Of a stretch of DNA of 64,000 bases, positions 45,124-53,590 are shown piece by piece (within the stretch, counting starts at the first letter, position 1; each line of letters starts with the position of its first letter). Below the pieces are notes generated by a model. It was not told where the DNA came from and did not search any database. It saw only the letters and a program-made list of their open reading frames with translations. Made by a program: the position numbers and the translations under genes. The DNA is taken from the NCBI GenBank assembly GCA_963823215.1, contig CAWGKT010000017.1, positions 62,001 to 126,000 on the forward strand. Reading direction: 5' to 3'. The stretch is from CAIWHR01 sp963823215. Lineage in GTDB: Bacteria > Pseudomonadota > Gammaproteobacteria > Burkholderiales > Casimicrobiaceae.

Positions 45124-47097
45124 CTAACTCGGTCTATCGTTGAGAAAGCGCTGCTCGGCGAGCGACAGATTCTCCGGGCGCCCGAGCAATACGACCACGT
45201 CGCCGGGCTCGAAGACCCAGTCCGGGCCCGGGCGCTGCGAGCGCGCGCCCTTGCGCCGCACGCCGGTGACTTCGACCAACCCGTCGAGCCGCAGCGCGGA
45301 CAGCGCCTTGCCCACCGCGCGCGCGCGTTCGGGCAGGTGAATCGAGTGCAGCCTGGGCTGCAGGTTCTCCGCCGCGTCGGCGACGTCGGACGCGCCGTGA
45401 AAGAACCCGCGGAACAGGCTGTAGCGCTCCTCCCGGATCGCGCGGATGCGCGCCAGCACGCGGTTGAGCGGCACCCCGAGCAGCAGCAGTGAATGCGTCG
45501 CCAGCATCAGGCTCCCCTCCAGCACTTCGGGCACGACCTCGGCGGCGCCGGCGGCAAGCAGCCGGTCGAGCTCGCTGTCGTCGAGCGTGCGCACGACCAC
45601 CTGCAGTTCCGGTCGCGCCGTGTGGACGTGGTGCAGGATCTTCAGCGCGGCGGCCGTGTCGGCGAACGTGATCACCACGGCACGTGCTTTCGCGAGACCG
45701 GCGGCGAACAGCGCCTCCTTGCGGCCGGCGTCGCCGTAGACGACGGACGAGCCGTCGCCGGCCGCCTCGCGCACGCGCTCGGGATCGGCATCGAGGGCAA
45801 TGAACGTAATCTCCTCGGCCTCGAGCAGGCGCGCGAGGTTCTGGCCGCTGCGCCCGTAGCCGCAGATGATCACGTGGTTCTGGCGCGCCATCGTCGTCGC
45901 CGCAATCTTGGTGATCTGCGCAGCGCGAGCGAGCCAGTCGTTCGCCGTGAACCGGCGCACGATCGGTTCGGCGAAGTGAATGAGCAACGGCGCCGACAGC
46001 ATCGACAGCACCATCGCGGCGAGCACGACCTGCGCGACCGGTCCCGGCACGAGACTCTGCTGGACGGCGAGCGCCAGCAGCACCAGCGCGAATTCGCCCG
46101 CCTGCGCGAGGTAGAAGCCGTTGCGCAGCGCCGTGCTCATCGAAGCCCCGAAAACCCGGGACAGGGCCACGATGAGCCCCAGCTTCGCGCCGACGGGCAC
46201 GATGAGCAGCAGTACCACCCATCCGATGTAGTGCGACACGACCGCGAGATCGAGCGCCATGCCAACCGTGACGAAGAAGAAGCCGAGCAGCACGTCGCGA
46301 AACGGCTTGATGTCCTCCTCGACCTGATAGCGGTATTCGGTCTCGGCGATCAGCATGCCGGCGAGGAACGAGCCCAGCGCGAGCGAGAGGCCGGCGAGCT
46401 CCGTAAGCGCTGCGAGCCCCAGCGTAATGAGCAGCAGGTTCAGCATGAAGAGCTCGGAGCTGCGCTGCCGCGCGACCAGATGGAACCACGCGCGCATGGG
46501 CTTCTGCCCCGCGAAGAGAATGAGCCCGAGCGCGATTGCCGCCTTGACCCCTGCGGCCGCCAGCGCGAACGCGAGCTCGCTGCCGCCCAAAGACAACGAC
46601 GGGAGGATGATCAGGAACGCGACGACGGCCAGGTCCTGGAACAGCAAACTGGCCATCACGTCGCGGCCGTGCGGGGTCGCGAGCTCCATGCGCTCCGCAA
46701 GCATCTTCGACACGATCGCCGTCGAGCTCATCGCCAAAGCGCCGCCCAGCGCGAAGCCCGCCTGCCAGCCGAAGCCAAACGCATGCAGCACCATCACGCC
46801 CACGAGCGTGGTGATCGCGACCTGCGCGAGCCCCAGTCCAAACACGGTCCGGCGCATGGCCTTCAGTTGCGGCAGGCTGAACTCGAGGCCGATCGAGAAC
46901 ATCAGGAACACGATGCCGAATTCGGCGAGATCGCGCACGTCCGCAGTGTCGGGCACGAGCGCGAGCGCATGCGGGCCGACGGCCATCCCGACCAGCAGGT
47001 ATCCCAGGATCGGCGGCAGCCGGACGAGCCGGCAGACCACGACGACGACGACGGCGGCGGCGAGTAGGACCAGAATCATTTGCAGCGTCTGCGGCAT
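45124..47097 (-). CDS. Monovalent cation:proton antiporter-2 family protein (KefB/YbaL-like)
   Basis: Inner-membrane K+ or Na+/H+ antiporter of 657 residues. A 12-13 helix CPA2 domain (MPQTLQMILVLLAAAVVVVV onward; GGALAMSSTAIVSKML in the exchange region) is followed by a TrkA-N Rossmann domain (VIICGYGRSGQNLARLLEAE) and a TrkA-C domain near the C-terminus (GARSQRPGPDWVFEPGDVVV). A KefB-type glutathione-gating signature cannot be confirmed. It is divergent from kdsD, with 85 bases between start codons. Confidence 0.9.
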   Translation of the reverse strand: MPQTLQMILVLLAAAVVVVVVCRLVRLPPILGYLLVGMAVGPHALALVPDTADVRDLAEFGIVFLMFSIGLEFSLPQLKAMRRTVFGLGLAQVAITTLVGVMVLHAFGFGWQAGFALGGALAMSSTAIVSKMLAERMELATPHGRDVMASLLFQDLAVVAFLIILPSLSLGGSELAFALAAAGVKAAIALGLILFAGQKPMRAWFHLVARQRSSELFMLNLLLITLGLAALTELAGLSLALGSFLAGMLIAETEYRYQVEEDIKPFRDVLLGFFFVTVGMALDLAVVSHYIGWVVLLLIVPVGAKLGLIVALSRVFGASMSTALRNGFYLAQAGEFALVLLALAVQQSLVPGPVAQVVLAAMVLSMLSAPLLIHFAEPIVRRFTANDWLARAAQITKIAATTMARQNHVIICGYGRSGQNLARLLEAEEITFIALDADPERVREAAGDGSSVVYGDAGRKEALFAAGLAKARAVVITFADTAAALKILHHVHTARPELQVVVRTLDDSELDRLLAAGAAEVVPEVLEGSLMLATHSLLLLGVPLNRVLARIRAIREERYSLFRGFFHGASDVADAAENLQPRLHSIHLPERARAVGKALSALRLDGLVEVTGVRRKGARSQRPGPDWVFEPGDVVVLLGRPENLSLAEQRFLNDRPS

Positions 47098-47169
47098 CGG
47101 GCAGGTGCGACGGCGACCGGCGCGGCGGGCCCCGGCGGGATGATCGAATGTAGCATGGGGCCGCTCGGT

Positions 47170-47175
47170 TATACT
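47170..47175 (+). promoter_or_regulatory. -10 element of the kdsD-lpt promoter
   Basis: TATACT lies 8 bases before the kdsD ATG in the divergent kefB-like/kdsD region. With a start point about 7 bases further on, the leader would be almost absent. The -35 region is poor. Confidence 0.35.
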
Positions 47176-47182
47176 CCATAGC

Positions 47183-48208
47183 ATGAGCGTCACCGCCCCT
47201 GCCGCTCCCGTAGCGGCACCCGGCCGTGCCGGGGTCGATCCGGCGCAGGTGCTGGCACTCGCCCGCCACGTCCTCGCAATCGAAGCCGAGGCCATTGCGG
47301 GACTCGCCGCGCGGCTCGGTGACGCCTTTGTCGCCGCGGTCGTTCTGATCCTCCATTGCCGGGGCCGCGTGGTCGTGTCCGGCATCGGCAAGTCTGGCCA
47401 CATCGCGCGCAAGCTCGCGGCGACACTGGCCTCGACCGGGACCCCCGCTTTCTTCGTGCACCCGGCGGAAGCCTCGCATGGCGACCTCGGCATGATCACG
47501 CCGGACGATGTCGTGGTGATGCTGTCGAATTCAGGCGAGACCGACGAGCTCGTGCTGCTGACGCCTCACCTCAAGCGACAGGGTGCTGCGATCATCGCGC
47601 TGACCGGCAACGAACAGTCTTCCCTCGCGCAGGCCGCCGATGTGCATCTGGATGCGGCGGTCGACGCCGAAGCCTGCCCGCTGGGGCTCGCGCCCACAGC
47701 CAGCACGACCGCCACTCTGGCGCTGGGCGACGCGCTCGCGCTCGCGCTGCTCGACGCGCGCGGCTTCTCCGTCGAGGACTTCGCCCGGTCGCACCCCGGA
47801 GGCCCCCTGGGGCGCCGTCTGCTCACCCGAGTGCGCGATGTGATGGTGAGCGGCTCCGCGCTGCCCAGGGTCGGCATGGATGCGACGCTGGGTGAGGCCG
47901 TCGTCGCGATGAGCAGCAAGGGCATGGGCATGACGGCCGTAGTCGACGCCAGCGGGCGCATCGCCGGCATCTTCACCGATGGCGATCTGCGCCGCTGCCT
48001 CGATCGCGTGCGCGACATCGGCGCAACGGGCGTGCGCGACGTCATGACGCCCAGGCCACGAACCATCGGTCCCGACCGGCTGGCGATCGAGTGCGTGGAC
48101 CTGATGGAGGCCGTGCCCAAGGTGACGGTGCTGCTGGTCGCCGACGACGACCGGAAGCTCGTCGGCGCGCTGCATCTGCACGACCTCTTCCGGGCGCGGG
48201 TAGTGTGA
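47183..48208 (+). CDS. kdsD: Arabinose-5-phosphate isomerase
   Basis: Converts ribulose-5-phosphate to arabinose-5-phosphate, the first step to Kdo for lipopolysaccharide. The 341-residue protein has an SIS domain (VVVSGIGKSGHIARKLAATL, ASTGTPAFFVHPAEASHGDL, LSNSGETDEL) and two CBS domains from about residue 210. The stop TGA overlaps an ATG that opens the mini-frame of repeats B4/A6. It starts the long kds-lpt-rpoN transcription unit. Confidence 0.96.
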   Translation: MSVTAPAAPVAAPGRAGVDPAQVLALARHVLAIEAEAIAGLAARLGDAFVAAVVLILHCRGRVVVSGIGKSGHIARKLAATLASTGTPAFFVHPAEASHGDLGMITPDDVVVMLSNSGETDELVLLTPHLKRQGAAIIALTGNEQSSLAQAADVHLDAAVDAEACPLGLAPTASTTATLALGDALALALLDARGFSVEDFARSHPGGPLGRRLLTRVRDVMVSGSALPRVGMDATLGEAVVAMSSKGMGMTAVVDASGRIAGIFTDGDLRRCLDRVRDIGATGVRDVMTPRPRTIGPDRLAIECVDLMEAVPKVTVLLVADDDRKLVGALHLHDLFRARVV

Positions 48209-48300
48209 TGAGCGCCGCCGGGCCGCCCCAAGACGCGAATCCTGCCCCCTCGGGGGGCAGCGCAGCGGCGACAGCCGCAAGCGTGGGGGTCGTGCAATGA
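48208..48300 (+). repeat. Chimeric intercistronic repeat: family B start plus inverted family A piece (B4/A6, kdsD-kdsC)
   Basis: An exact 93-nt open frame links kdsD and kdsC: its ATG overlaps the kdsD stop (TGATG) and its TGA overlaps the kdsC start (ATGA). The first 30 bases match the start of family B (ATGAGCGCCGCCGGGCCGCC). The remainder (48241-48296) is the 5' part of family A in inverted orientation, ending AAGCGTGGGGGTCGTGCA. It is the only inverted A sequence in the window. Confidence 0.75.
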
Positions 48301-48824
48301 GCACCGATATTACCTTTCAAGCGCGCGGGATCCGCCTGCTGACGTGCGACGTCGACGGCGTGCTGACAGACGGGCGCATTCATGTCGACGACGAGGGCCG
48401 CGAGTTCAAGGCGTTCAGCGCGCTCGACGGGGTTGGTCTGAAGATGCTGATGCACGCGGGCATCACGGTCGCGTGGATCACCGGCAGCAACGCGCCCGCG
48501 GTGATCCACCGTGCGCGGTCGCTGGGCGTGGCGCGCGTCATGCAGGGCGTGCAGGACAAGCTGACGCCGTGGGAGGCCCTGCGCCGCGAGCTCGCGCTGC
48601 CGCCGGCCGCCTGCGCCCATATTGGCGACGACCTCCCCGACGTCCCCGTCTTCGTCCGCTGCGGCTTCGCCGTGACGGTGCCCCACGCGACGGCTTCCGT
48701 GCGCGCGCGTGCCCATTTCGTGACCGGGCGCGACGGGGGACTGGGCGCGGTGCGCGAGGCCTGTGAGATGATCCTCGCCGCCCAGGGAACCCTCGACGCG
48801 CAGCTTGCGGCCTTCGGTGCCTAG
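48297..48824 (+). CDS. kdsC: 3-deoxy-D-manno-octulosonate 8-phosphate phosphatase
   Basis: HAD-type C0 phosphatase of 175 residues that makes free Kdo. The nucleophile motif is LLTCDVDGVLTDGRI, motif II lies in WITGSNAPAV, and motif III in AHIGDDLPDVPVF. No cap domain, as expected. Its ATG overlaps the TGA of the linker repeat, and its stop is followed after one base by repeat A7. Confidence 0.95.
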   Translation: MSTDITFQARGIRLLTCDVDGVLTDGRIHVDDEGREFKAFSALDGVGLKMLMHAGITVAWITGSNAPAVIHRARSLGVARVMQGVQDKLTPWEALRRELALPPAACAHIGDDLPDVPVFVRCGFAVTVPHATASVRARAHFVTGRDGGLGAVREACEMILAAQGTLDAQLAAFGA

Positions 48825-48825
48825 G

Positions 48826-49089
48826 ATGAACGGCCCCCACGCTCACTTTGTGCGGCAAAGCCGCATCCCGCTGTGCGGGACCAGCCTTCGGCTGTCCTGC
48901 GGCCTTCGGCCTGGTGTTCGCTGCCCCCCGCGGGGGCGCAGAGCGCCCTTCGGGCGGCCGGGCGGGCGCTCGAACGGCCCCCACGCTCACTTTGTGCGGC
49001 AAAGCCGCATCGCGCCGCGCGGGACCAGGCTTCGGTTGTCCTGCAGCGTTCGGCCTGGTGCCCGCCGCTACTGGGCAAGGGAGCGCTGA
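48826..49089 (+). repeat. Family A repeat, two long copies in tandem (A7, kdsC-lptC)
   Basis: First unit 48826-48969 is a full long form; the second, from 48970, keeps the 5' half but lacks the C-run palindrome and the terminal hairpin. The whole is one 87-codon open frame (MNGPHAHFVRQSRIPLCG... to RYWARER), TGA four bases before the lptC ATG. The first unit's terminal hairpin is GAGCGCCC...GGGCGCTC, with its outer pair swapped relative to other copies. The first small hairpin has loop AAA instead of TTC with its stem kept. Confidence 0.85.
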
Positions 49090-49093
49090 ACCG

Positions 49094-49714
49094 ATGCCAC
49101 CCCGGCGCGCGCGCCTCGATCGGCTGGTCGCCTGGTCGCCGGCAATCCTGCTGGGCGGCCTGGCGGCGCTGACGTACTGGCTCGATGCGCAGGTGCAGGC
49201 ACCTGTCCGCCGGGACGACGGATCGGCGCGACACGACCCTGACCTCTATATTGAGCGCTTGAACGCGGTCAGCTTCGACGCGGAAGGTCGCGTCCGGCAA
49301 ATGCTCGCGGCAGCCAGCGCCCGGCATTATCCGGACGACGACAGCGTCGAGCTCACGGCACCCTCGTTCGAAATGACCGATCCCGGCAAGGCTCGCCTGG
49401 CCGTCACCGCCGACACCGGCACCGTCTCCGGCGACCGGGAGACGGTTACGCTCCGGGGCACCGTGCGCGCCACGCGCGACGCTGTCGCGGCCACCGCTCG
49501 CGACCCCGGTCCTAAGGGGCCCGTGACCTTCACGACCGATCTGCTGCGAGTCAACCCGAAGCTGGGACGTGCGGAAACCGACCGGCCCGTGACGATCGAG
49601 GAGCCGCGTGGAATAATCCACGGCATCGGCATGGTCCTCGACAACAACGCGCGCACGTTCAAGCTCAAGTCGGCCGTGCGCGGAACATTGCAACCCAACA
49701 CGCTGCCGAAGTGA
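49094..49714 (+). CDS. lptC: LPS export ABC transporter periplasmic protein LptC
   Basis: Bitopic protein that passes lipopolysaccharide from LptBFG to LptA. The 206-residue product has one N-terminal membrane helix (LVAWSPAILLGGLAALTYWL) and a periplasmic beta-jellyroll with the family phrases DLYIERLNAVSFDAEGRVRQ and AASARHYPDDDSVELTAP. The frame is open upstream through the repeat; the ATG at 49094 right before PPRRARLDRL was chosen. The stop overlaps the lptA GTG (GTGA). Confidence 0.9.
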   Translation: MPPRRARLDRLVAWSPAILLGGLAALTYWLDAQVQAPVRRDDGSARHDPDLYIERLNAVSFDAEGRVRQMLAAASARHYPDDDSVELTAPSFEMTDPGKARLAVTADTGTVSGDRETVTLRGTVRATRDAVAATARDPGPKGPVTFTTDLLRVNPKLGRAETDRPVTIEEPRGIIHGIGMVLDNNARTFKLKSAVRGTLQPNTLPK

Positions 49715-50379
49715 ATTCCCGTTCCCGCCCCCCCTTTGCCCGGTGCCGCGTCGCGCGCGTGGCGGCATGGATCGCCTTCGTCACGACGCTCGCCACCACG
49801 GCTGCGGCCTGGGCCGAGCAAGCGGACAGGAACAAGCCGATCAACTTCTCCGGCGACACGGGCGATGCCGACCTGCAGGCACGCGGCGGCACGCTCGCCG
49901 GCAACGTGATCATCACCCAGGGCACGCTGTCGATCCGCGCCGACCGCATCGTGTTCAAGCAGAACGCCGACAACTCGCTTTCCGCGACGGCCCATGGCAA
50001 CCCGGTCGCCGTCCGGCAGAAGCGCGACGGCGTGGACGAATACTACGAAGGCTACGCGCAGCGCATCGAGTATGACGGCGCGAAGGAGTTGGTCGAGCTG
50101 TTCGATCGCGCGCTGCTGAAGCGGGGCCAGGACGAGATCCGGAGCAACTACGTCTCGTACAACATCGGGACCGAGGTCTTCAAGGCGGAGGGGCGTGCGA
50201 GCACCACCGCGGACCCGGCGGGGCCCGGTGCGCGCGTGCGCGGCATGTTCCAGCCCAAATCCGACGTGCCGGCGCCGGGTAAGTCCAAGGACGGGGCCAA
50301 GGCGGCCGCGCCGACGGCGACCGGGCCGCCCGTCACGCTGAAGCCCGCCGGCGACCTCGCGTCGCCGCCCGCCAAGTGA
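49711..50379 (+). CDS. lptA: Lipopolysaccharide transport periplasmic protein LptA
   Basis: Periplasmic bridge protein for lipopolysaccharide. The 222-residue precursor has a signal peptide (VAAWIAFVTTLATTAAAWAE) and the OstA-like domain with INFSGDTGDADLQARGGTLA, GNVIITQGTLSIRADRIVFK and EYYEGYAQRIEYDGAKELVE. A Pro/Ala/Lys-rich tail of about 40 residues follows. Start GTG overlaps the lptC stop; its own stop overlaps the lptB GTG. Confidence 0.93.
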   Translation: MNSRSRPPFARCRVARVAAWIAFVTTLATTAAAWAEQADRNKPINFSGDTGDADLQARGGTLAGNVIITQGTLSIRADRIVFKQNADNSLSATAHGNPVAVRQKRDGVDEYYEGYAQRIEYDGAKELVELFDRALLKRGQDEIRSNYVSYNIGTEVFKAEGRASTTADPAGPGARVRGMFQPKSDVPAPGKSKDGAKAAAPTATGPPVTLKPAGDLASPPAK

Positions 50380-51134
50380 GCGTGGACGAAGAGTCCCTCG
50401 AGCCACGTCCGACGAGCCACCTGTCGGTCACCCGGCTCGAAAAGCGCTACAAGGCGCGCACGGTCGTCCACGATGTCTCGCTCGATGTCGGGAGCGGCGA
50501 GGTCGTCGGCCTGCTCGGCCCCAACGGCGCCGGCAAGACGACGTGTTTCTACATGATCGTCGGGCTGGTCGCGGCGGACGGCGGACGGATCGAGCTCGAC
50601 GGGCGCAACCTGTCGCGGTTGCCGATCCACATCCGCGCCCGGCTCGGGCTGTCGTACCTGCCGCAGGAGGCGTCGATCTTCCGCAAGCTGACGGTTGCCG
50701 AGAACGTCCGCGCGATCCTCGAGCTGCAGGACCTCGATGCGGATGCGCTCGCCAACCGCCTCGACGCGCTGCTCGAGGATCTGTCGATCTCCCATCTCGC
50801 CAACGCGCCGGCGCTCTCGCTCTCGGGTGGTGAGCGCCGGCGCGTCGAGATCGCCCGCGCACTCGCGACCCGGCCGCGCTTCATCCTGCTCGACGAGCCG
50901 TTCGCGGGCGTCGACCCGATCGCGGTCCTCGACATCCAGAAGATCATCGGGTTCCTGAAGCAGCGCGGCATTGGCGTGCTCATCACCGACCACAACGTGC
51001 GCGAGACGCTCGGCATCTGCGACCGCGCGTACATCATCAACGAGGGGCGCGTCCTGGCTTCCGGCGCTCCCGGCGAGATTGTTTATAATGATGCGGTCAG
51101 GAAGGTCTATCTCGGAGAGCACTTCCGGCTCTGA
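50376..51134 (+). CDS. lptB: LPS export ABC transporter ATPase LptB
   Basis: ATPase powering the LptB2FG exporter, 252 residues. Walker A is GPNGAGKTT, Q-loop YLPQEASIF, signature LSGGERRRVEIARALATRP, Walker B FILLDEPFAGVDP and H-loop LITDHNVRETL; these phrases are nearly invariant in LptB. The GTG start overlaps the lptA stop (GTGA). lptFG are elsewhere, as usual. An rpoN promoter may lie in its last 50 bases. Confidence 0.96.
   Translation: MSVDEESLEPRPTSHLSVTRLEKRYKARTVVHDVSLDVGSGEVVGLLGPNGAGKTTCFYMIVGLVAADGGRIELDGRNLSRLPIHIRARLGLSYLPQEASIFRKLTVAENVRAILELQDLDADALANRLDALLEDLSISHLANAPALSLSGGERRRVEIARALATRPRFILLDEPFAGVDPIAVLDIQKIIGFLKQRGIGVLITDHNVRETLGICDRAYIINEGRVLASGAPGEIVYNDAVRKVYLGEHFRL
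51084..51089 (+). promoter_or_regulatory. Candidate -10 element for rpoN inside lptB
   Basis: A perfect TATAAT in the 3' end of lptB lies 67 bases before the rpoN ATG. It overlaps codons of IVYNDAV, and no convincing -35 is seen, so it could be chance. Confidence 0.3.
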
Positions 51135-51156
51135 GGCAATGCATGATCCGTAACGC

Positions 51157-52635
51157 ATGAAGCAAACCCTCCAGCTCAAGCTCAGCCAGCACCTCACACT
51201 CACCCCCCAGCTGCAGCAATCGATACGGCTGCTGCAGCTGTCCACGGTCGAGCTGAACGCCGAGGTCGAGCGGATGCTGCAGGAGAACCCGCTCCTCGAG
51301 AAGGCCGAAGGCGACGACGAGCCTCCGCCGACCGCCGAGCAGCTCGCCGGCGCCGCCGCGTCGGCGACCGAGGCAGCGCCAACGCACGACGACGATCGCG
51401 CCGGCGGCAAGGAGGCCGGTGACGAGGCGCGAGAGAGACCGGACACGGTCGACCGCGCCGATTTCGAGGACTACTCCGGCGGCGACTCGGATTGGGGCGG
51501 CGGGTCATCGTCCGATGACGACGACGACGGCTTCTATCCGCAGCAGGTCGCGACCAGCTCGCTGCGCGATCATCTGCTGTCGCAGCTCGCCGTGCTCAAC
51601 CTGCCGCTGCGCGACCGGCGGCTCGTCGGCGCGCTGATCGACGCGCTGGACGACGACGGGTATCTCCACCTCTCGCTCGAAGAGGTGGCGGAGATGTTTC
51701 CCGAAGAGCTCGAGATCGATCCGGACGAACTGTCCATCGCGCTCTGCTACCTGCAGAGCTTCGAGCCCGCGGGCATCGGCGCGCGCGACGCCTCCGAATG
51801 CCTGGCGTTGCAGCTGAAGGCGCTGCCGGAGACGACGCCCTTCCGCGCCGAGGCCCTGACGGTCGTCACCGAGCATCTGCCACTGCTGGCGGCGCGCGAT
51901 TTCGTCAAGCTGAAGCGCCTCCTCCACACCGACGACGCCGGCGTGCGCGCGATGCGCGCCCTAGTGATGAGCCTGAGTCCTCGGCCCGGCGCGGCCTTCG
52001 CCAAGTCCGAGGCGAATTTCGTCATCCCGGACGTCGTCGTCAAGAAAGTTCGCGGCAAGTGGGTGGCCGCGCTCAACGAATCCGCGATGCCCAAGCTCCG
52101 GCTCAACCGCATCTACGCGGACATCCTCACGCGCAACCGCGACTCGTCGAACCAGCAGCTCTCGGCCCAACTGCAGGAAGCCAAGTGGCTGATCCGCAAC
52201 GTCCAGCAGCGCTTCGAGACGATCCTGCGCGTGGCGCAGGCCATCGTCGAACGGCAGCGCCGCTTCTTCGAGCACGGTGACGTCGCGATGCGGCCGATGG
52301 TCCTGCGCGAGATCGCCACTATGCTGAACCTGCACGAATCGACGATTTCGCGCGTGACGACGCAGAAGTACATGCTCACGACGCGCGGCACCTACGAGCT
52401 CAAGTATTTCTTCGGCAGTCACGTGGCGACGGACACGGGCGGCGCGGCGTCGGCGACCGCCATCCGCGCGCTCATCAAGCAGCTGATCGCCGCCGAAGAC
52501 CTGAAGTCGCCGTTCACCGACAGCCGGATCGCGGAACTGCTCGGCGAGCAGGGGATCATCGTGGCCCGGCGCACAGTCGCCAAGTACCGGGAGGCGCTGC
52601 AGATTCCTCCCGTCAACCTGCGCAAGGCGCCCTGA
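51157..52635 (+). CDS. rpoN: RNA polymerase sigma-54 factor
   Basis: Alternative sigma factor for enhancer-dependent promoters (nitrogen control, motility, others). The 492-residue protein has the glutamine-rich region I (QTLQLKLSQHLTLTPQLQQS), an acidic low-complexity region II (about residues 85-130), and the core-binding and helix-turn-helix regions (AMRPMVLREIATMLNLHEST). The RpoN box ARRTVAKYRE lies near the C-terminus. Followed by hpf, ptsN, hprK and rapZ as in most Betaproteobacteria. Confidence 0.97.
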   Translation: MKQTLQLKLSQHLTLTPQLQQSIRLLQLSTVELNAEVERMLQENPLLEKAEGDDEPPPTAEQLAGAAASATEAAPTHDDDRAGGKEAGDEARERPDTVDRADFEDYSGGDSDWGGGSSSDDDDDGFYPQQVATSSLRDHLLSQLAVLNLPLRDRRLVGALIDALDDDGYLHLSLEEVAEMFPEELEIDPDELSIALCYLQSFEPAGIGARDASECLALQLKALPETTPFRAEALTVVTEHLPLLAARDFVKLKRLLHTDDAGVRAMRALVMSLSPRPGAAFAKSEANFVIPDVVVKKVRGKWVAALNESAMPKLRLNRIYADILTRNRDSSNQQLSAQLQEAKWLIRNVQQRFETILRVAQAIVERQRRFFEHGDVAMRPMVLREIATMLNLHESTISRVTTQKYMLTTRGTYELKYFFGSHVATDTGGAASATAIRALIKQLIAAEDLKSPFTDSRIAELLGEQGIIVARRTVAKYREALQIPPVNLRKAP

Positions 52636-52669
52636 CGGCACGCGCTGACGCGCATCGAGGAGATGCTTG

Positions 52670-53053
52670 ATGAACCTTAACCTTACCGGCCACCGACTGG
52701 ATATCACGCCTGCTATTCGCGACTATGTGATTGCCAAGCTCGATCGCGTGACACGCCATTTCGACGACGTCATCGACGTCAATGTCGTGATGTCGGTGGA
52801 CAAGCTGCGACACAAGGTCGAAGTCAACCTGCACGCGCGCGGCAAGGACATCCATGTCGAGGCGGTCGAAGCGGACATGTACGCGGCGATCGACGCTCTG
52901 GCCGACAAGCTCGACCGGCAGGTGCTGAAGCACAAGGAGAAGCGCGAGCTGCACCGGCACGAGGCCGCCGCGATCAAGCGTGACGTTCCCGCCGAGCCGT
53001 CTCCCGCGCCGGTTCCCGGCGCCCGCGGCGCTCCCGGGACGACGCCGGACTAG
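52670..53053 (+). CDS. hpf: Ribosome hibernation promoting factor
   Basis: Binds the small ribosomal subunit in stationary phase. The 127-residue product opens MNLNLTGHRLDITPAIRDYV and continues LDRVTRHFDDVIDVNVVMSV and DIHVEAVEADMYAAIDALAD, the S30AE fold. A basic, then Pro/Ala-rich tail makes it longer than short HPF but it lacks the dimerising domain of long HPF. GAGGAG lies 7 nt before the ATG; the preceding TTG codon is not needed. Confidence 0.94.
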   Translation: MNLNLTGHRLDITPAIRDYVIAKLDRVTRHFDDVIDVNVVMSVDKLRHKVEVNLHARGKDIHVEAVEADMYAAIDALADKLDRQVLKHKEKRELHRHEAAAIKRDVPAEPSPAPVPGARGAPGTTPD

Positions 53054-53128
53054 AGTCCTCCGGGCCGCCGGATCGCATTTTCGGCCCCGACGATCGCCAC
53101 CGTCCGCGCCACCACGCCCCAGCTGCCG

Positions 53129-53590
53129 ATGAGCCAGATCGCCGAGTTGCTGCCGACCGGGAACATCTTGCTCGATCTGGACGCCGGATCGAAATCCCGC
53201 CTGTTCGATGCGGTCGGCGCACTGTTCGAAGCCAACCACGGCCTTTCCCGACAGATCGTCGTAAACAGTCTGCAGGCACGCGAGAAGCTGGGATCCACCG
53301 GCCTGGGGCAGGGCATCGCCATTCCCCACGGGCGCATCCGCGGCCTGCGCGAAGCGCAAGGCGCTTTCATCCGCCTCAAGTCGCCGATTCCCTTCGACGC
53401 GCCCGACGGCAAGCCGGTCGCCCAGGTGTTCATACTGCTCGTCCCGGAGCAGGCGACCGAACAGCACCTGCAGCTGCTCTCGGAGCTCGCGCAGATGTTT
53501 TCCGACGCGCGTTTCCGCGACAGCCTGGCGGGCCCGACCGACGCCGCCGGCTTGCGTGCGTTGTTCGAGCAATGGACGCCCGTGCCGTGA
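53129..53590 (+). CDS. ptsN: PTS IIA-like nitrogen regulatory protein
   Basis: EIIA-Ntr phosphoacceptor that links nitrogen PTS to potassium, phosphate and nitrogen responses. The 153-residue protein has the phosphorylated histidine at residue 67 in GQGIAIPHGRI and the family end SELAQMFSDARFRDSLAG. It overlaps the hprK start by 19 bases, indicating tight coupling. In Betaproteobacteria the pair HprK and HPr/EIIA-Ntr regulates carbon and nitrogen metabolism without sugar transport. Confidence 0.94.
   Translation: MSQIAELLPTGNILLDLDAGSKSRLFDAVGALFEANHGLSRQIVVNSLQAREKLGSTGLGQGIAIPHGRIRGLREAQGAFIRLKSPIPFDAPDGKPVAQVFILLVPEQATEQHLQLLSELAQMFSDARFRDSLAGPTDAAGLRALFEQWTPVP

Noticed and set aside
45134..47479. 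781-codon arginine-rich frame overlapping the kefB-like gene on the same strand
   Set aside because: It is a +1 shadow of the antiporter coding frame, without membrane helices or recognisable domains.
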